Origin: Larix kaempferi | Taxonomy: Eukaryota > Streptophyta > Pinopsida > Pinales > Pinaceae | Length of the DNA stretch: 64,000 nucleotides | Assembly: GCA_027924585.1 (NCBI GenBank) | Contig: BSBM01000606.1 | Span: 13,149,501 to 13,213,500 of the forward strand | Direction of reading: 5' to 3' | Shown: positions 11,207-22,319 of the stretch, piece after piece | Numbering within the stretch: the first letter of the stretch is position 1 | How the letters are laid out: every line of letters begins with the position of its first letter | Made by a program: the position numbers and the translations under genes | Notes under the pieces: generated by a model | The model's database searches: none | Told to the model about the DNA's origin: nothing | What the model saw: only the letters and a program-made list of their open reading frames with translations

Positions 11207-12334
11207 TTATCCCATACTGAAGCAGCACCCCAAAGTGCTCTTCTGATCAATGGCATTGCTTGCCCAATCCGAATCAACATAACCCTCCAGTTTAAACTTT
11301 TGATTCGCCTCATACTCGAGCCCATAGTCAACTGTACCCTTCAGGTACCTCATAATATGCTTTGTAGCTATCAGGTGAACATGTCTCAGATCTGTCAAGT
11401 ACTGGCTCAAGGTATTCACCGCAAAGTAGATATCTGGTCTCGTATTCATCAGGTACATCAAGGACCCAATCATCTGATGATACATCGTGGCATCAACCAA
11501 CTCAGATGAAGCATCACACAGAAGCTTCATGTTCGATGCCTTGGGTGTGGCCATGGCCTTGCAGTCCATCATCCCAAACATCTTCAGGATCTCTACTGCA
11601 TACTTCCCTTGTCCAAGGAAGATTCCATCTACACTCTGCCACACCTCCATACCAAGAAAGTAGTGCATCATACCCAAGTCCTTCATCTCGAACTCGGTAG
11701 CCAACTTCCTCTTCGTATCGGCAATCAATCCATCCTCACCTGTCAAAAACAGGTCATCCACATACAAAAGTAGTATTACTGGATTTCCTTCCTCAAGCTT
11801 GTAATAAAGGTTGGAATCCACTTTACTCTTAGTAAAGCCCAAACAGGATAGGAAGCCATCTATCTTTCCATACCAGGTCCTGGGTGCCTGTTTCAAACCA
11901 TACAGGGCTTTCTTCAATTTGCACACATGTGACTCTCGATCACGTGTCTCAAACCTGAGTGGCTGCTCCACATACACTTCCTCTTCGACTAAACCATTCA
12001 AGAAAGTAGCCTTGACATCCATCTGGTGTACCTTCCATTTCATCACTGCATCCAGAGCGAGTATTGATCTAATGGAAGTGTATATGGCCACAGGAGCAAA
12101 GGTCTCTTCATAATCAATCCCTTCTTTCTGGGAGAAGGCATGAGCTACAAACATTGCCTTATATTTCTCTATGCTTCCATTTGCATCATGCTTGATCTTA
12201 TAGATCCAATTGGAAGTCACCACAGACTTCTCATTTGGTCTTGGGACCACATCCCAAACATCACTCTTCATGATCAACTGGTATTCCTCGACCATAGCAT
12301 TCTTCTTGGATCCTGGGAACTTCAATATCTTCAA
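11207..12334 (-). pseudogene. copia D reverse transcriptase
   Basis: A 375-residue open frame with the complete RT core: [42 protein letters not shown] equivalent, [31 protein letters not shown] with catalytic YVDD, and [13 protein letters not shown]. It then runs into the connection/RNase H region (SDWASNAIDQKSTLGCCFSMG). This is one of the better preserved RT frames in the window. Upstream coding continuity is lost at the intron-like block (12402-12819). Confidence 0.92.
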
Positions 12335-12401
12335 TAGATTATTTTGTTGCTAGAACAAATGTTGTAGTCCTTCTTTTGTAGGTGCTTGTATATGATATTT
12401 C

Positions 12402-12819
12402 CTACAAAACAAGTTAATTTTCATGATTAGAAACATCTCATAGTTTTCAGAACAAATTCTTACACATAATGAAATATGTCATACATTCATGCAATTATTT
12501 TAGCCAATGCTTCAATAGAACATTTATCCATATCCCATAACTTTCTAGATGCCTCCCAATCTCTAGCAGAACATTGTTAAGAGTTTGCACTACTCCCAAC
12601 ATGTCAGCAAAGAGGTTTCATTCTAGATAAGTAGCAATGGAATGTTGTACAGTGCCATAGGCCACTTACCCATGTATATTAGTAGTATACTATTCATCAA
12701 TACAACTATTCTAATATGCATAATACACAACCTAAGTCTAGGAACATAAGCATATACATCATTGAATAACATTATTTAAACAAATAGAATATACAAGAAA
12801 TGACAATTCAAATGCTTAT
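12402..12819 (-). other. Intron-like block in copia D (418 bp)
   Basis: On the minus strand the block follows ...ACACAG with ATAAGC and ends CTTGTTTTGTAG before GAAATATCATATAC, where RT-proximal coding resumes. The same block at the same place is present in E (50431-50852) and F (63223-63631). It is AT-rich and not open in any frame. The donor looks like AG|GTAAGT with the first G changed to A; the acceptor is canonical. H has no such block at this position. Confidence 0.65.
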
Positions 12820-13256
12820 CTGTGTTTGTTTGTTGGGTGGACTCCCTCTAAATCATTGCTTCCATGCAGTAGCCGCTGGAGTCCTATTCTGAAGTAACTT
12901 CTTCTACTCCTTTCTGTTGTGAATTGTAAGGAGTGGTAAACTCCCTCTTAATCCTTGAATCACTGCATAGCTTTCTTGAATTCTGCTGAAGTGAATTCTC
13001 CACCATTGATCTTCTTTTCAATGTGGTTTTCTATCAAGGGTTTGAATTCCTTGAATTTGCTGAATACTTCATCTTTGTTCCTCAAGAAATAAATCCAAGT
13101 CTTCCTAATGAAAGAACCATAGTATACATACCCACTAAGAGAACTGGATGACATCAGACCGCATACATCGGAGTGGATAGTTCCTTTTTCCTTACTTGCT
13201 TGTAAATTCCTTCTTTGTTTTCTTTCCTTTTTCAAATCCTTTGCAAACATCTTCAT
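12820..13256 (-). pseudogene. copia D partial integrase
   Basis: Retains HSDVCGLMSSSSLSGYVYYGSF (first catalytic Asp). It has lost the DDFS residues of FIDDFSRKTW and the LRSDN part of the second Asp motif (reads KKINGGEFTS). Beyond the QQKGVEEV block the catalytic Glu motif and the whole integrase C-terminal half are missing; instead a short segment leads into the intron-like block. It cannot be an active integrase. Confidence 0.85.
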
Positions 13257-13692
13257 ACTTTGATTGAATTTCAGGAAGATCTTCTACAACTTTTCTTGCA
13301 ATTGGTAATGCCCTATAGTGCATGTGTGCAAGACTTCTATGTCAAAGTTCACTTGGCTCTACTGAATCATGGACCATGGCTTGTTCTGGTTGGCCCTTCA
13401 ATTTGTATAATCCTCCCTCTTTCTCTCCAATCACCACTGCATCATCTATAGTCTTACACTTTGGCCACATTAGGACTTGGCCATCTACAAATGAAACCCT
13501 CATGACTTTTGCATCTAATGAAGATATGGAGATTAGATTCTTCTTGAGACATGGAAGATATAGTACATCTTTCATCTTCATAGACTTTCCAGAGTCTAGC
13601 TTGTAAGAGGCTTCACCACTTCCTTTTATGGGATACTGGTAGTCATCCCCAAGTTTCACCTTGTGGGGTGATTCATGTCCAGATAGATTCAT
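13257..13692 (-). pseudogene. copia D GAG-pre-integrase region
   Basis: Starts within the protease fold just after the C insertion (ESFMNLSGHESPHKVKLGDDY), then MKMKDVLYLPCLKKN, SFVDGQVLMWPK and GGLYKLKGQPEQAMVHD. The ORF stops at 13342; the following part (HRSLAHMHYRALPI-like) is readable with a stop. Its protease half, with the active-site Asp, lies 5.8 kb away at 19501 on the other side of C. Confidence 0.88.
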
Positions 13693-13714
13693 AAAGGATT
13701 CCTTGAATCGTATC

Positions 13715-14411
13715 TGTGAAAATCAGATCACATCCAATAACTATGCAAGAAATTAACCTCTCTCATACAAAAAATCTCACACAACTGCTCAAAGACACAA
13801 AAATAATGCACAAGAATGGAATTCTTTATTACTTCTCATGAATAATAATTACACCAGCCAACATATGAATGTTGTAGGCTGTTATTAAATAACATTACAG
13901 CAATCATTCGAATGGTTAAAGATGCCAAAAGAATCTTCTATCCATCAGACTTTCTAAAACTTCCCATCCCCCCTAGGTGGCAAGTTGGCTTTCCAAATTT
14001 GCTCAAAAGCTCATGAATTGCTAAATTAGTGAGCTGAAGGTGAAATATAGGTAAAAGCATTTCCAAATACAAAATTTGAGTGGAAATGGTGTTAAGGAAA
14101 TTTTTTGGTGAGAAAAACACTTTCCTAGGTTGACTAGCTCTTTGCTTTGGGGGAAAAAGCAGTAAAAGCGGCAACTTTCTTCACAAATGCGCCCTCCTTC
14201 CTAAATCTTATCCATAAATGTTTAGGAATGCGCCCAAGTGGCCTAGGAGACTTGTAGAACACACCTCAAATGGAATCTTATCCTCCCATGTTGCCTTGTG
14301 GGCCACACAATGGCAATTTCCTCAATTATTACATAGAATTAACAAACAAGTGTTTAATTAATGAATCTTATGTAATTGATTAAATGGTAGGAATGATTAA
14401 ATATTCCAAAA
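13715..14411 (-). repeat. 3' LTR of C (697 bp)
   Basis: Plus strand starts TGTGAAAATCAGATC and ends ATTCCAAAA, where the other LTR has ATTCCAACA, so the terminal CA has decayed. The C-rich tract just inside (14412-14419) is the polypurine tract on the minus strand. Confidence 0.92.
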
Positions 14412-14905
14412 CCCCCTCTTAAGTCTAATTTGAATGATCTAAATATCATAATATATAAAAAATGCTAAGGGCCCAGTAACAAGACTGGGTCACCCTGTAC
14501 AAAATACTGACGGTCCACAAAAAAAGGATAGAAGGAAAACCTCATGGGAAAAACCTTCCCTCAAAACATGGACATAACAAAATTGAAAGATTTCTGATCA
14601 ACCCTTCACTCCACCACATGTCCAACCATCCCAAGCAATTATCCAAGATAGCTGAATGTCTTCTCTGTGAAAGCCTTGCTGAAGATATCTACAGTTTGCT
14701 CACCTGTGGGGCAATACTGCAAATCTATGATCTGGTCATGCACTAGTCCTCTAATGTAGTGCATATGAATCTCTATGTGCTTGGTCCTCTACCTCTATAG
14801 TGGATCACATGAAACTCTAATGGCACTCTAGTTGTCACAATAAATGACAGTAGGAGTACTGAAAGCAATCTCAAACTCAGACAAAATCCCATGCAACTAG
14901 ACACA
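14412..14905 (-). other. copia C 3' region with RNase H tail
   Basis: From 14905 to about 14640 the minus strand encodes decayed RNase H C-terminal sequence (blocks resembling VIYCDN, then a HYVRDM-like segment) with several stops. The rest is 3' untranslated sequence ending in the polypurine tract. Part of it is homologous to 30132-30290 in element I ('GGGCCCA--AACAAG', 'AAAACCTCATGGGAAAAA'). Confidence 0.7.
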
Positions 14906-15850
14906 CTATGTAGCAGCATTCACTACTCCTCTATACTTTGCCTCCACTGAAGATAGTGCTATGGCATTCTGTTTCTTGCTAGACCAGCAAACAGGGCCAC
15001 CTCCAAGCATGAATACAAATCCTGATGTGGATTTCCTGTCAAGGCTATCACCAACCCAATCCGAATCTGTGAAACCCAAGAGATCTAAGCTCGAATCTGC
15101 CACATAGTGAATCCCATCACTCTTTGTGCCCTGCACATAATTAAGGATTCTTTTTGCAGCCCTCCAATGTAACTCACGTGGCTGCTCCATGTATCTAGAT
15201 GTCACACTCACAGCATATGCAAGATCTGGACGAGTGTGAGTCAAGTGGAGTAAGCTGCCAATCAACTGTATGTAGAGTGTACTGTCAAAAAGCGGTGTAG
15301 ATTCTGCTTCTTCCATTCCGACTCCAGAAAGGAATGGAGTCTTAGAAGGCTTGAAATTAGCCATCTTAAAATTCTTCAACGGATCAGAAGCATACTTTGA
15401 CTGACATATATTTGTACATTCTTTTGTTTGTGAAATTTCAAGCCCCAAAAATTGCTTGAGAATTCCCAAGTCACTCATGGAGAATGCTTGGTGCATTGCA
15501 GTCTTAAGAGCTGCTATTTGTTCAGTGCTATCACCTGTGATCAGAAAATCATCAACATACAGCACTATTACCATAATAAAACCATCATCAAACTTCATAT
15601 AGACATTTGGATCAGATTTACACCGAACATAGGATTGTGACAGCAAAAAACTGTCCATCTTCGCATACCAAGCCCTGGGGGCTTGCTTGAGTCCATACAA
15701 AGAATTTTTCAACCTACAAAAAAGGTTTGGATCTGATGTGTACCCCTGTGGCTGCTGCATATATATCTCCTCTTCAAGTTCCCCATGGAGGAAAGCACTT
15801 TTCACATCCATGTGATGTACTTCCCACTGCTTGGAAGCTGCCACTGCCAA
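14906..15850 (-). pseudogene. copia C reverse transcriptase and RNase H
   Basis: A 314-residue open stretch with [36 protein letters not shown] and the catalytic motif VLYVDDFLITGDS. It then has DLGILKQFLGLEI, SLLHLTHTRPDLAYAV, FTDSDWVGDSLDRKSTSG and ALSSVEAKYRGV (RNase H). It synthesises element cDNA and is part of the C polyprotein. The RT N-terminal part is separated from it by stops between 15851 and 15916. Confidence 0.92.
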
Positions 15851-15916
15851 AACTAGTCTAATGGAGTCTTTCTAAGCTACTGGTGCAAATGTTTCATTAT
15901 AATCAAGTCCTTGGAC

Positions 15917-16183
15917 CTAAGAATACCCCTTTTCTACCAGCCTTTCCTTTTTCTTAATGGCTGTACCATCCGCTGCACATTTAGTCTTATAAATCCATTT
16001 GCATCTTACCAACTTTCTGCCTGGGGGGAGCTTGACTAGCTCCCAAGTTTCATTCTTCTGCAATGACCGAAACTCCTCATCCATAGCAATCTGCCATCTA
16101 GGATCATGTGAGGAATCCTCATATGTTTGTGGACAAGAATCTATCATCATATAGAACTTCTCAGAAAGATAAGGATCACTCAC
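15917..16183 (-). pseudogene. copia C RT N-terminal segment
   Basis: Encodes SHDPRWQIAMDEEFRSLQKNETWELVKLPPGRK and RCKWIYKTKCAADG, the conserved entry into copia RT. A stop replaces the codon after EKGYS (relatives continue with Gln), and further stops precede the RT core. It lies between integrase and the RT palm of C. Confidence 0.88.
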
Positions 16184-16239
16184 ATTGAGAGCAGTCTCAA
16201 ACTGTGATCTAGTCCTCCTTTGGTCCTAAGGGTTGCCTG

Positions 16240-16842
16240 CTAGTTCACCTGCTGCTTGGAAGTTTTTGCAGCCCACTTAGTCCTTGTAGGTGAGTTTGAA
16301 TCTACAATAAATTTATCCTCATCATCAGAAATATCAGAATCAAAAATATCAACAACATCACTTACATCTTCTTCAGTTGGTGGTGAAGATGAGTCTCCAA
16401 TTTCTATGCTCTGAGAAGGCTCTTCCTCAAACTGCACACTTCTTTCGATGAATGCTTTATGAGTTTTCATGTTCAGCAAATTATATGCTTTGGAGTCCTC
16501 TGAATATACCACAAACAAACATGGTTGTCTTTGGGGCTGCATATCCCTCCTCTTCTCAATCGGAATCCTAGCCCAAGCCTTTGAGCCAAAAATCTTGAAA
16601 TGAGAGATATCCGGTTTTTTACCTGTCCAAGCCTCGAAAGGAGTGATACCTTTGAGAGCTTTGTGTGGCACTATATTTTGAATATAGGTGGCACAATTTA
16701 TTTCTTCAGCCCATAGTTTAGGAGACAAACCATTGTCCTCAAGCATGCATGTGGCCATCTCCTTAAGAGATCCGTTCTTTCTCTCAGCAACCCCATTCTG
16801 CTGAGGTGTATATGGAGCTGTATGTTGAATCTGTATGCCCAA
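16240..16842 (-). pseudogene. copia C integrase, C-terminal half
   Basis: Begins GIQIQHTAPYTPQQNGVAERKN with the catalytic Glu, continues through LWAEEINCATYIQN, the FEAWTGKKPDISHFKIFGSKAW block and the acidic linker typical of copia integrases. The second catalytic Asp (RSDNGGEY) is readable just upstream near 16900 but is separated by a stop. It ends at a TAG-type break before the RT segment. Confidence 0.9.
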
Positions 16843-16995
16843 TGAGGCACAAAATTGCTGAAACTATGATTTCACATACTCACCACCATTATCAGACCTT
16901 AACACTTTAATATTCCTACCAAACAGATTCTCAACTGAGGCTTTGAATAGCTTGAAAAACCCCAAAACTTCTGATTTAAGCTTGATGAAATAAAC

Positions 16996-18711
16996 TCAAC
17001 AGTACCTGCTAAAATCATCTATGAATGTGAGAATGTATTTTGATGAATTCAATGACTCATGAGGAAATGGACCTGATATATTAGTGTGTATAAGTTCCAA
17101 TGGTGCAGTGGTTCTCTCAGTGGTAGATCTCCCATACTTGTGCTCAGGGTGCTTTCCTAGGATGCAGGATTGACAGACACCTTTGGAAAATTTAATATTG
17201 GGCAGCCCTATAACCATCTCTTTCTCATGAAGTTGGGAAAGGTATTTGTAGTTTAGGTGGCCAAAGCTTTCATGCCATATCTTTCTGGACTCATTGGCAT
17301 GGGTTAGTAGAGCATAAGGTGAGGATTTTGGCACAAAATGAGAAAACTTGTAGATTCTAGAACAATGGTCAACAGTACCAAATGCAATAATTTTTCCTAT
17401 TGAAATTTCTGCTATCTCAACATCATTGGGGGTAAAGGTGACTCTCTTGGGAAGCCCTATATGGGTCATCTGATAGACTGAAAGTAGGTTTGCAACACGT
17501 CCAGGGACATATAAAACATTATTGAATGACCCAAACTCGAGATCTATGCTACCTTTGCCTTTGCTAGAAGTTTCAGAATTGTCTCCCAATACAATATTTG
17601 GACCACTGGAAGAGTAAAGTGAAGTAAAATACTTACTTGCAGACACCATGTGTCTTGAAGCATCGGAATCAATGATGAATGATGAAGATTGGGAAGTGCT
17701 GGCCATCAGTGCATGAACTCTCTCTTTGTCATTGGAATTTGATCCTCCATCTTTTCTTCTTGCGCTCTCTGGGAGAGGGATGTTGGCTTTCTCCAATGCC
17801 TGAGTTAATTGGTCGATGGTCTTCTTCATACAAGAGCATTCGGGATGAAATCCCTTGCTGCAATATGTGCACTTTGTCCTCTCATTCTTCTTGTTCATAT
17901 TCTTCTTGAAGTTTGATGGCTCTCCATTAAAATTCTGCTTGTCTTTCCGCTCACCGGTGGGCTTCTTGAAGTTGCCTTTCTTCTTGCCTTTTGAATTCTT
18001 TGAGTCTCCAACACTTAGATAATGGTCTTTGGATGGATTTTTAATGGCTACCATTAATATCATCTTGTCTTGCTCTTGAATTAATGACTCCATAAATTCT
18101 AAAAGTGACGGGCTCTTCCAATTTTTAATTACTTTCTGGGTGGAATGGAAGGTGGAGACAAAAATTGAATAGTCTGGGCCAAGCTTGGAGAGAATGGCCA
18201 AAACTAATTGCTCATCTTTCTTGTCTATTCCACATTGCTTCAGCTGTAATACAAGAGACTTGAATTTGGATAAGAAGTCTTGTAGATTATCAAAATTCTG
18301 TGGACTCAAAGATACTAGCTCATTATCCAATTGGTGGCCTCTCAATTCATCGGTTTTACCGAACAATTCTTGAAGTTTCGTCCATAATTCATTGGGTGAA
18401 GTGAGGCCATCAAGATGAAATAAGAGTTCTCTGGATGTAGTGAGACATAACAGCCCATAGGCTTCATCCCTTCGATTATGCAATTTAGATTTCTCTACTG
18501 CTGAGGTTGGCTCAGCTTCTGTTGCCATGGTCACCCTGTAGAGCCCTTTGCTCCTCAGTAGAATATCCATCTGTGCTTTCCAATCAAAGTAATTGAAAGG
18601 AGTGAGGATGATATGATATGTATGATACATTGCTGCAACTGATATAAATTTTGGACTGAAATTAGAACACTTCTGGATTCCAAAATGTGCCCTGCATAGA
18701 ATAGAATTCAC
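16996..18711 (-). pseudogene. copia C gag, protease and integrase N-terminus
   Basis: A long 571-residue open frame. In order it has a UBN2-type gag (LTPFNYFDWKAQMDILLRSK; residue 28 Met is the likelier start than the first ATG), a zinc knuckle variant (CTYCSKGFHPEC) and protease with FIIDSDASRHM, where Asp replaces the Gly of DSG. GAG-pre-integrase follows (WHESFGHLNYKYL, CQSCILGKH), then the first integrase motif LIHTNISGP, in which Asn replaces the catalytic Asp. Both active-site changes are G-to-A and would inactivate protease and integrase although the frame is open. It ends at a stop just after FIDDFSRYC. Confidence 0.92.
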
Positions 18712-18791
18712 CTAGTGAATTGATCAATGCGCCCTTCCTGAGACTGTTTGATCCTGCAAGACAATCAATAGATGAAAGGAATAGCTTGATG

Positions 18792-18803
18792 GCTCTAATA
18801 CCA
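18792..18803 (-). other. Primer-binding site of C
   Basis: Minus strand TGGTATTAGAGC, one C-to-T change from the iMet site found in the other elements. It abuts the LTR at 18804. Confidence 0.85.
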
Positions 18804-19500
18804 TGTGAAAATCATATCACATCCAAGAACTATACAAGAAATTAACCTCTCTCATATAAAAAATATCACACAACTACTCAAAGACACAAAAGTAATGCAC
18901 AAGAATGGAATTATGTATTACTTCTCATGAATAATAATTACACTAGACAACATATGAATGTTGTAGGCTGATATTAAATAACATTACAGCAATAATTTGA
19001 ATGGCTAAATATGCCAAAAGAATCTTCTATCCATCAGACTTTCTAAAACAGCCCATCCCCCCTAGGTGGCAAGTTGGCATTCCAAATCTGATCAAAAGAT
19101 CACGAATTGCTAAATTAGTGATCTGAAGGTGAAATATAGGTAAAAGAAATGCCAAATTCGAAATTTGAGTGGAAATGGTGTTAAGGAAATTTTTTGGTGA
19201 GAAAAACACTTTCCTAGGTTGACTAGCTCATTCCTTTGGGGGAAAAAGCAGTAAAAGCGGCAGCTTTCTTCACAAATGTGCCCTCCTTCCTAATTCTTAT
19301 CCAAATATGTTTAGGAATGTGCCCAAGTGGCTTAGGATACTTGTAGAACACACCTCAGATGGAATCTTATCCTCCCATGTTGCCTTGTGGGCCACACAAT
19401 GGCAATTTCCTCAATTATTACATAGAATTAACCAACAAGTGATTAATTAATGAATCTTATGTAATTTATTAAATGGTAGGAAGGATTAAATATTCCAACA
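18804..19500 (-). repeat. 5' LTR of C (697 bp)
   Basis: Starts TGTGAAAATCATATC and ends TATTCCAACA on the plus strand, the same length as its partner. Scattered substitutions separate the two. Confidence 0.93.
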
Positions 19501-19789
19501 CTATCATGTGTTTGGAAGCCCCACTATCTATAAACCAATCATTACTTCCATGAGTAATGGTACCAGTGAGGGCAAAAATTAAAACATACTCTTCATCACT
19601 TGAAGAATCTTCACTTTCTTCCCTAGCCCTCTTCTTGGGAGGTTCATCATCCTCTGCAGCATGAGCATGATGTTTTATTTTGATGTTATTCTTTTTCTTG
19701 TGGGAGCCATCTTTGTTGTTTCTAGGACAATCCTTGGCAGAGTGCCCCTTTTCATCACATGTGAAGCATTGATCATTGGATGTGTTCCT
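19501..19789 (-). pseudogene. copia D zinc knuckle and protease active site
   Basis: Minus strand encodes CFTCDEKGHSAKDC (CX2CX4HX4C), a Lys-rich and acidic linker, EEYVLIFALTGTITHG and DWFIDSGASKHM, where C interrupts it. A TGA near 19790 separates it from gag. The active-site triad residues Asp-Ser-Gly are intact. Confidence 0.9.
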
Positions 19790-20539
19790 TCAAAATCTGA
19801 AGCCACCCCTCTGGTTCTGATGGTGGTGTTTTTCTTTCTTACTATGGTGATGCCTCTTTTTATCATCATACTTCTTGGAATGTGTTGTGAGAGCTTGGTA
19901 TTCATTCCCCATCTTTTCTTCTCGAGCTACAATTCGAGCTTCTTCTTGTGAGCATTCTTCACACAATCTACTGAAGGTGATAAGTTTCCTTCTAGCACAA
20001 ATTCCTTGGATGAAGGAATCCCATGACCTAGGAAGGCCATTAATAGTGGTCATTACCACTTCTCCATTCTCTATATCTTCTCCCATAGCTTCAAGTTTTT
20101 TTTTTATCTGGGAGACCCTTGAGAAATAAGACTGCATAGTCTTTGCATTCTGAATCTTGATATTCTTCAATTGACTCCTCAAGGTCATCTTTTGGTTTAT
20201 GTTCTTCCCTTCGAATAGCTTGGTCAGGGAATCAAACATCTCCTTTGGTGTCTTTAGGGATGACACATGGGGTATGAGATGATCTTTTATAGAATTAACA
20301 ATGATCTTCTTAGCCTTGACCAAATTCCTTTTGTGTAAGGCGTTAGCCTCTTCTTCCTCTGGGATAGGGACCTCTTCACTTATGTAAGTGTCCAACTCAT
20401 TTTCTTCCAGGATTAACCCAATCCTATACTTCCATGCTCGGATGTTATCAGCCCCTTCAAGCTTATCCTCAAGCTTGGTGTGGTTAGAAATCTTTAAAAA
20501 TACTTCAAATGGAAATAGAGAAGATTTAGGTCTTACCAC
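19790..20539 (-). pseudogene. copia D gag
   Basis: UBN2-type gag. Its conserved start, near HTKLEDKLEGADNIRAWKYRI, lies about 20 residues after the first possible start; the extra N-terminal residues are leader read-through. KEMFDSLTKLFEG, LRSQLKNIKIQNAKTMQSYFSRV and the basic tail SKKYDDKKRHHHSKKEKHHH follow. It is about 90% similar by eye to gag of H and E. Homology ends at the TGA before the knuckle. Confidence 0.9.
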
Positions 20540-21054
20540 TTGATTTGCTGAAAACTGGATCTGGTCCCGGATTAGGGTTTGTCAGAGACACCATAAAAAT
20601 TCAAACTTTGAATTTCAAACTTCTGAAATGATAGAAAGATGCGGCTTGATGAGCTGATTAGCCTGGTATATTTAGAATTTGAGATCTGCAAAGTTTCACC
20701 CTTCAAAAATGCCTTTTAGTCTTCCCGGATTCAGTGAGGAGGACCCTAAATTAGGGTTTGAGTTTCCCGAAGCTTTACCCAACCAAAAATATTGATCCAA
20801 AGCTCTAAACTTCAATTTTTCCAAGGAGCTTCCAGCTATGTCTTCAGATTTAAGAAATACCTATTTTTGTGGAAACTGTAATTTTTAGGGCCAAAAACTA
20901 AAAGTGCTCAAAATTGAATTTTGATTGGACAAAAAGATTCTCCTTGATGAGTAGAGTCAATATACCTTATTGCTTTTCCAAAATTTGTGGAGAGAAACCC
21001 AATATATAAGAAACCCTAGTTTTCTCCACTACACAATGTCTTCTTCTCAGGGAA
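20540..21054 (-). other. copia D untranslated leader
   Basis: Homologous to 3768-4307 of H; no conserved frame. Confidence 0.65.
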
Positions 21055-21066
21055 GCTCTGATACCA
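21055..21066 (-). other. Primer-binding site of D
   Basis: Minus strand TGGTATCAGAGC directly next to the LTR end. Confidence 0.93.
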
Positions 21067-21617
21067 TGTTAGATTTTGAGCATTAATTCAACATACTCTA
21101 GGATCTTTACTGAGAGAATAACATGTACAACATATCAATCATATCAAGCAATCACATAAGACAATGTACACACAGAGTTTCACTGGGGAAAACCATAAAG
21201 GTGAAAAACCCCACAACTTCCTCAGAGATAGAAAGAGCAATGATACAACCAAATACAAGAGATAGTCCTCTACTAGTAGCTGCTCCTCCTCCTCAGCTAG
21301 TGTGCCACTTTCTAAGTGATGTAACAGTGAGTAATGAGATGATCATAAAAAAGATCTCCCAATCTATTTATACTTGTCTTGTCCTGCCCAATAAACTAAC
21401 AGGGCCAACTTGTCTAACTTAGTCTAATAACCCATGGTTACATTAATCCAGACGGACCCCACACTTGGTGGTCTAATAACCCATCATAGCAAGTTACGAC
21501 ACTTGCGACACTTGTCAATACAAATGACAACACTTCCGTAAAGAGGAATAATACCATCTCTATAGGAGTACAATATACATAGGTGAAATACATTCCAAAG
21601 TTACATATACATCAACA
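21067..21617 (-). repeat. 5' LTR of D (551 bp)
   Basis: TGTTAGATTTTGAGC...TACATCAACA, TATA-like octamer at 21365-21372. It is shorter than the LTRs of H and E because of small internal deletions. The outer flank begins AGTAG and cuts into a minus-strand ORF. Confidence 0.92.
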
Positions 21618-22319
21618 AGTAGTATTTATGTCATCAGTTGGAGGTTTCTGCGGACTAATAGGCTGATAGGTGGTTTCTCTAGGTTCTGCTTCACTATCAG
21701 TGTTAGCCTGATATGAGTTCCTATTACTTCTTAACTCAGTTTCTCTAGAGGTGCGAGGTTCATGTTCATTATACCTCTTCTCGGTGTTATACTTGTATCT
21801 TTTACCACTTCTTAATGTATAGGTTTCTTCCTCAGTGTCACTATATGTGTTACTGGACATTACAAATTTAAATTTTTAGGAATCTTATTGCATTCTTAAG
21901 ACACGTTTCTCTTTTTACAACATTTTGATGTATAGACTGAGATTGCTCAGGTACTTACCTTTGAATCCTTTGAATAAATATGCCTTTACTATGCTATAAG
22001 ACTTCAAAGTGTCCACAACAAATTATGTAACGTAGCCTTGTAGGATACTATCTAGACAGAAGTCTACTGCTCTTGATAATAGGCTATCCAACACTTTAAG
22101 TCTTTGAATCAGTTTTGGAGTCCACTCTGTAGGTTCTCCACCCTTATAATAATTCTTTTTTTCTGCTAATCTTGATAACCACTCATATAAGTTGTTGCTG
22201 AAGAATGCAAAGAAAATTTCATAAATGTCAGACCATAGGTGTTTCTGCAAACATTCTATGTCAGAGAACCGCGAATTTCTGTTCTCCTTTCTTGCAAACT
22301 TTCTTTCTGTATTATCCAC
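21618..22319 (-). pseudogene. Two short ORFs of unknown family interrupted by D
   Basis: A 98-residue frame (22023-22319: ...HLWSDIYEIFFAFFSN, then EWTPKLIQRLKVLDSLLSRAV) is followed after an apparent stop by readable sequence (DTLKSYSIVKAYLFKGF) and then an 82-residue frame (to 21618). The latter starts MSSNTYSDTEEETYTLRSGKRYK and is hydrophilic, rich in Glu, Arg, Ser and Thr. The last codons run into LTR D, so D inserted into this sequence. I do not recognise the family. A 'TLRSGK-Y' start is seen at the head of some plant gag-type proteins, which is only a hint. Confidence 0.4.

Larger units (their letters stand above)
13715..19500 (-). mobile_element. Complete Ty1/copia element C nested in D
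   Basis: Two 697-bp LTRs (13715-14411 and 18804-19500) flank PBS, gag, knuckle, protease, integrase, RT and RNase H, all on the minus strand. Flanks read GTATC on the left and CTATC on the right: a 5-bp target duplication with one mismatch. It interrupts D right after the protease motif DSGASKHM. C is a different copia lineage from D. Visible differences between its LTRs show it is not a recent insertion. Confidence 0.94.
10026..21617 (-). mobile_element. Ty1/copia D, 3'-truncated, carrying nested copia C
   Basis: Minus-strand order: LTR (21067-21617), PBS, gag, zinc knuckle, protease motif, [element C 13715-19500], GAG-pre-integrase, partial integrase, intron-like block, RT, RNase H, then a minisatellite-bearing 3' region. 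Removing C brings the protease and GAG-pre-integrase parts of D back together. There is no 3' LTR: the sequence switches to an unrelated gag fragment near 10025. The family is that of H, E and F. Confidence 0.9.

Noticed and set aside
18711-18711. First ATG of the C gag frame as the true start
   Set aside because: The first 27 residues are not gag-like; the conserved LTPFNYFDWK start follows a second Met, so the upstream part is probably leader.
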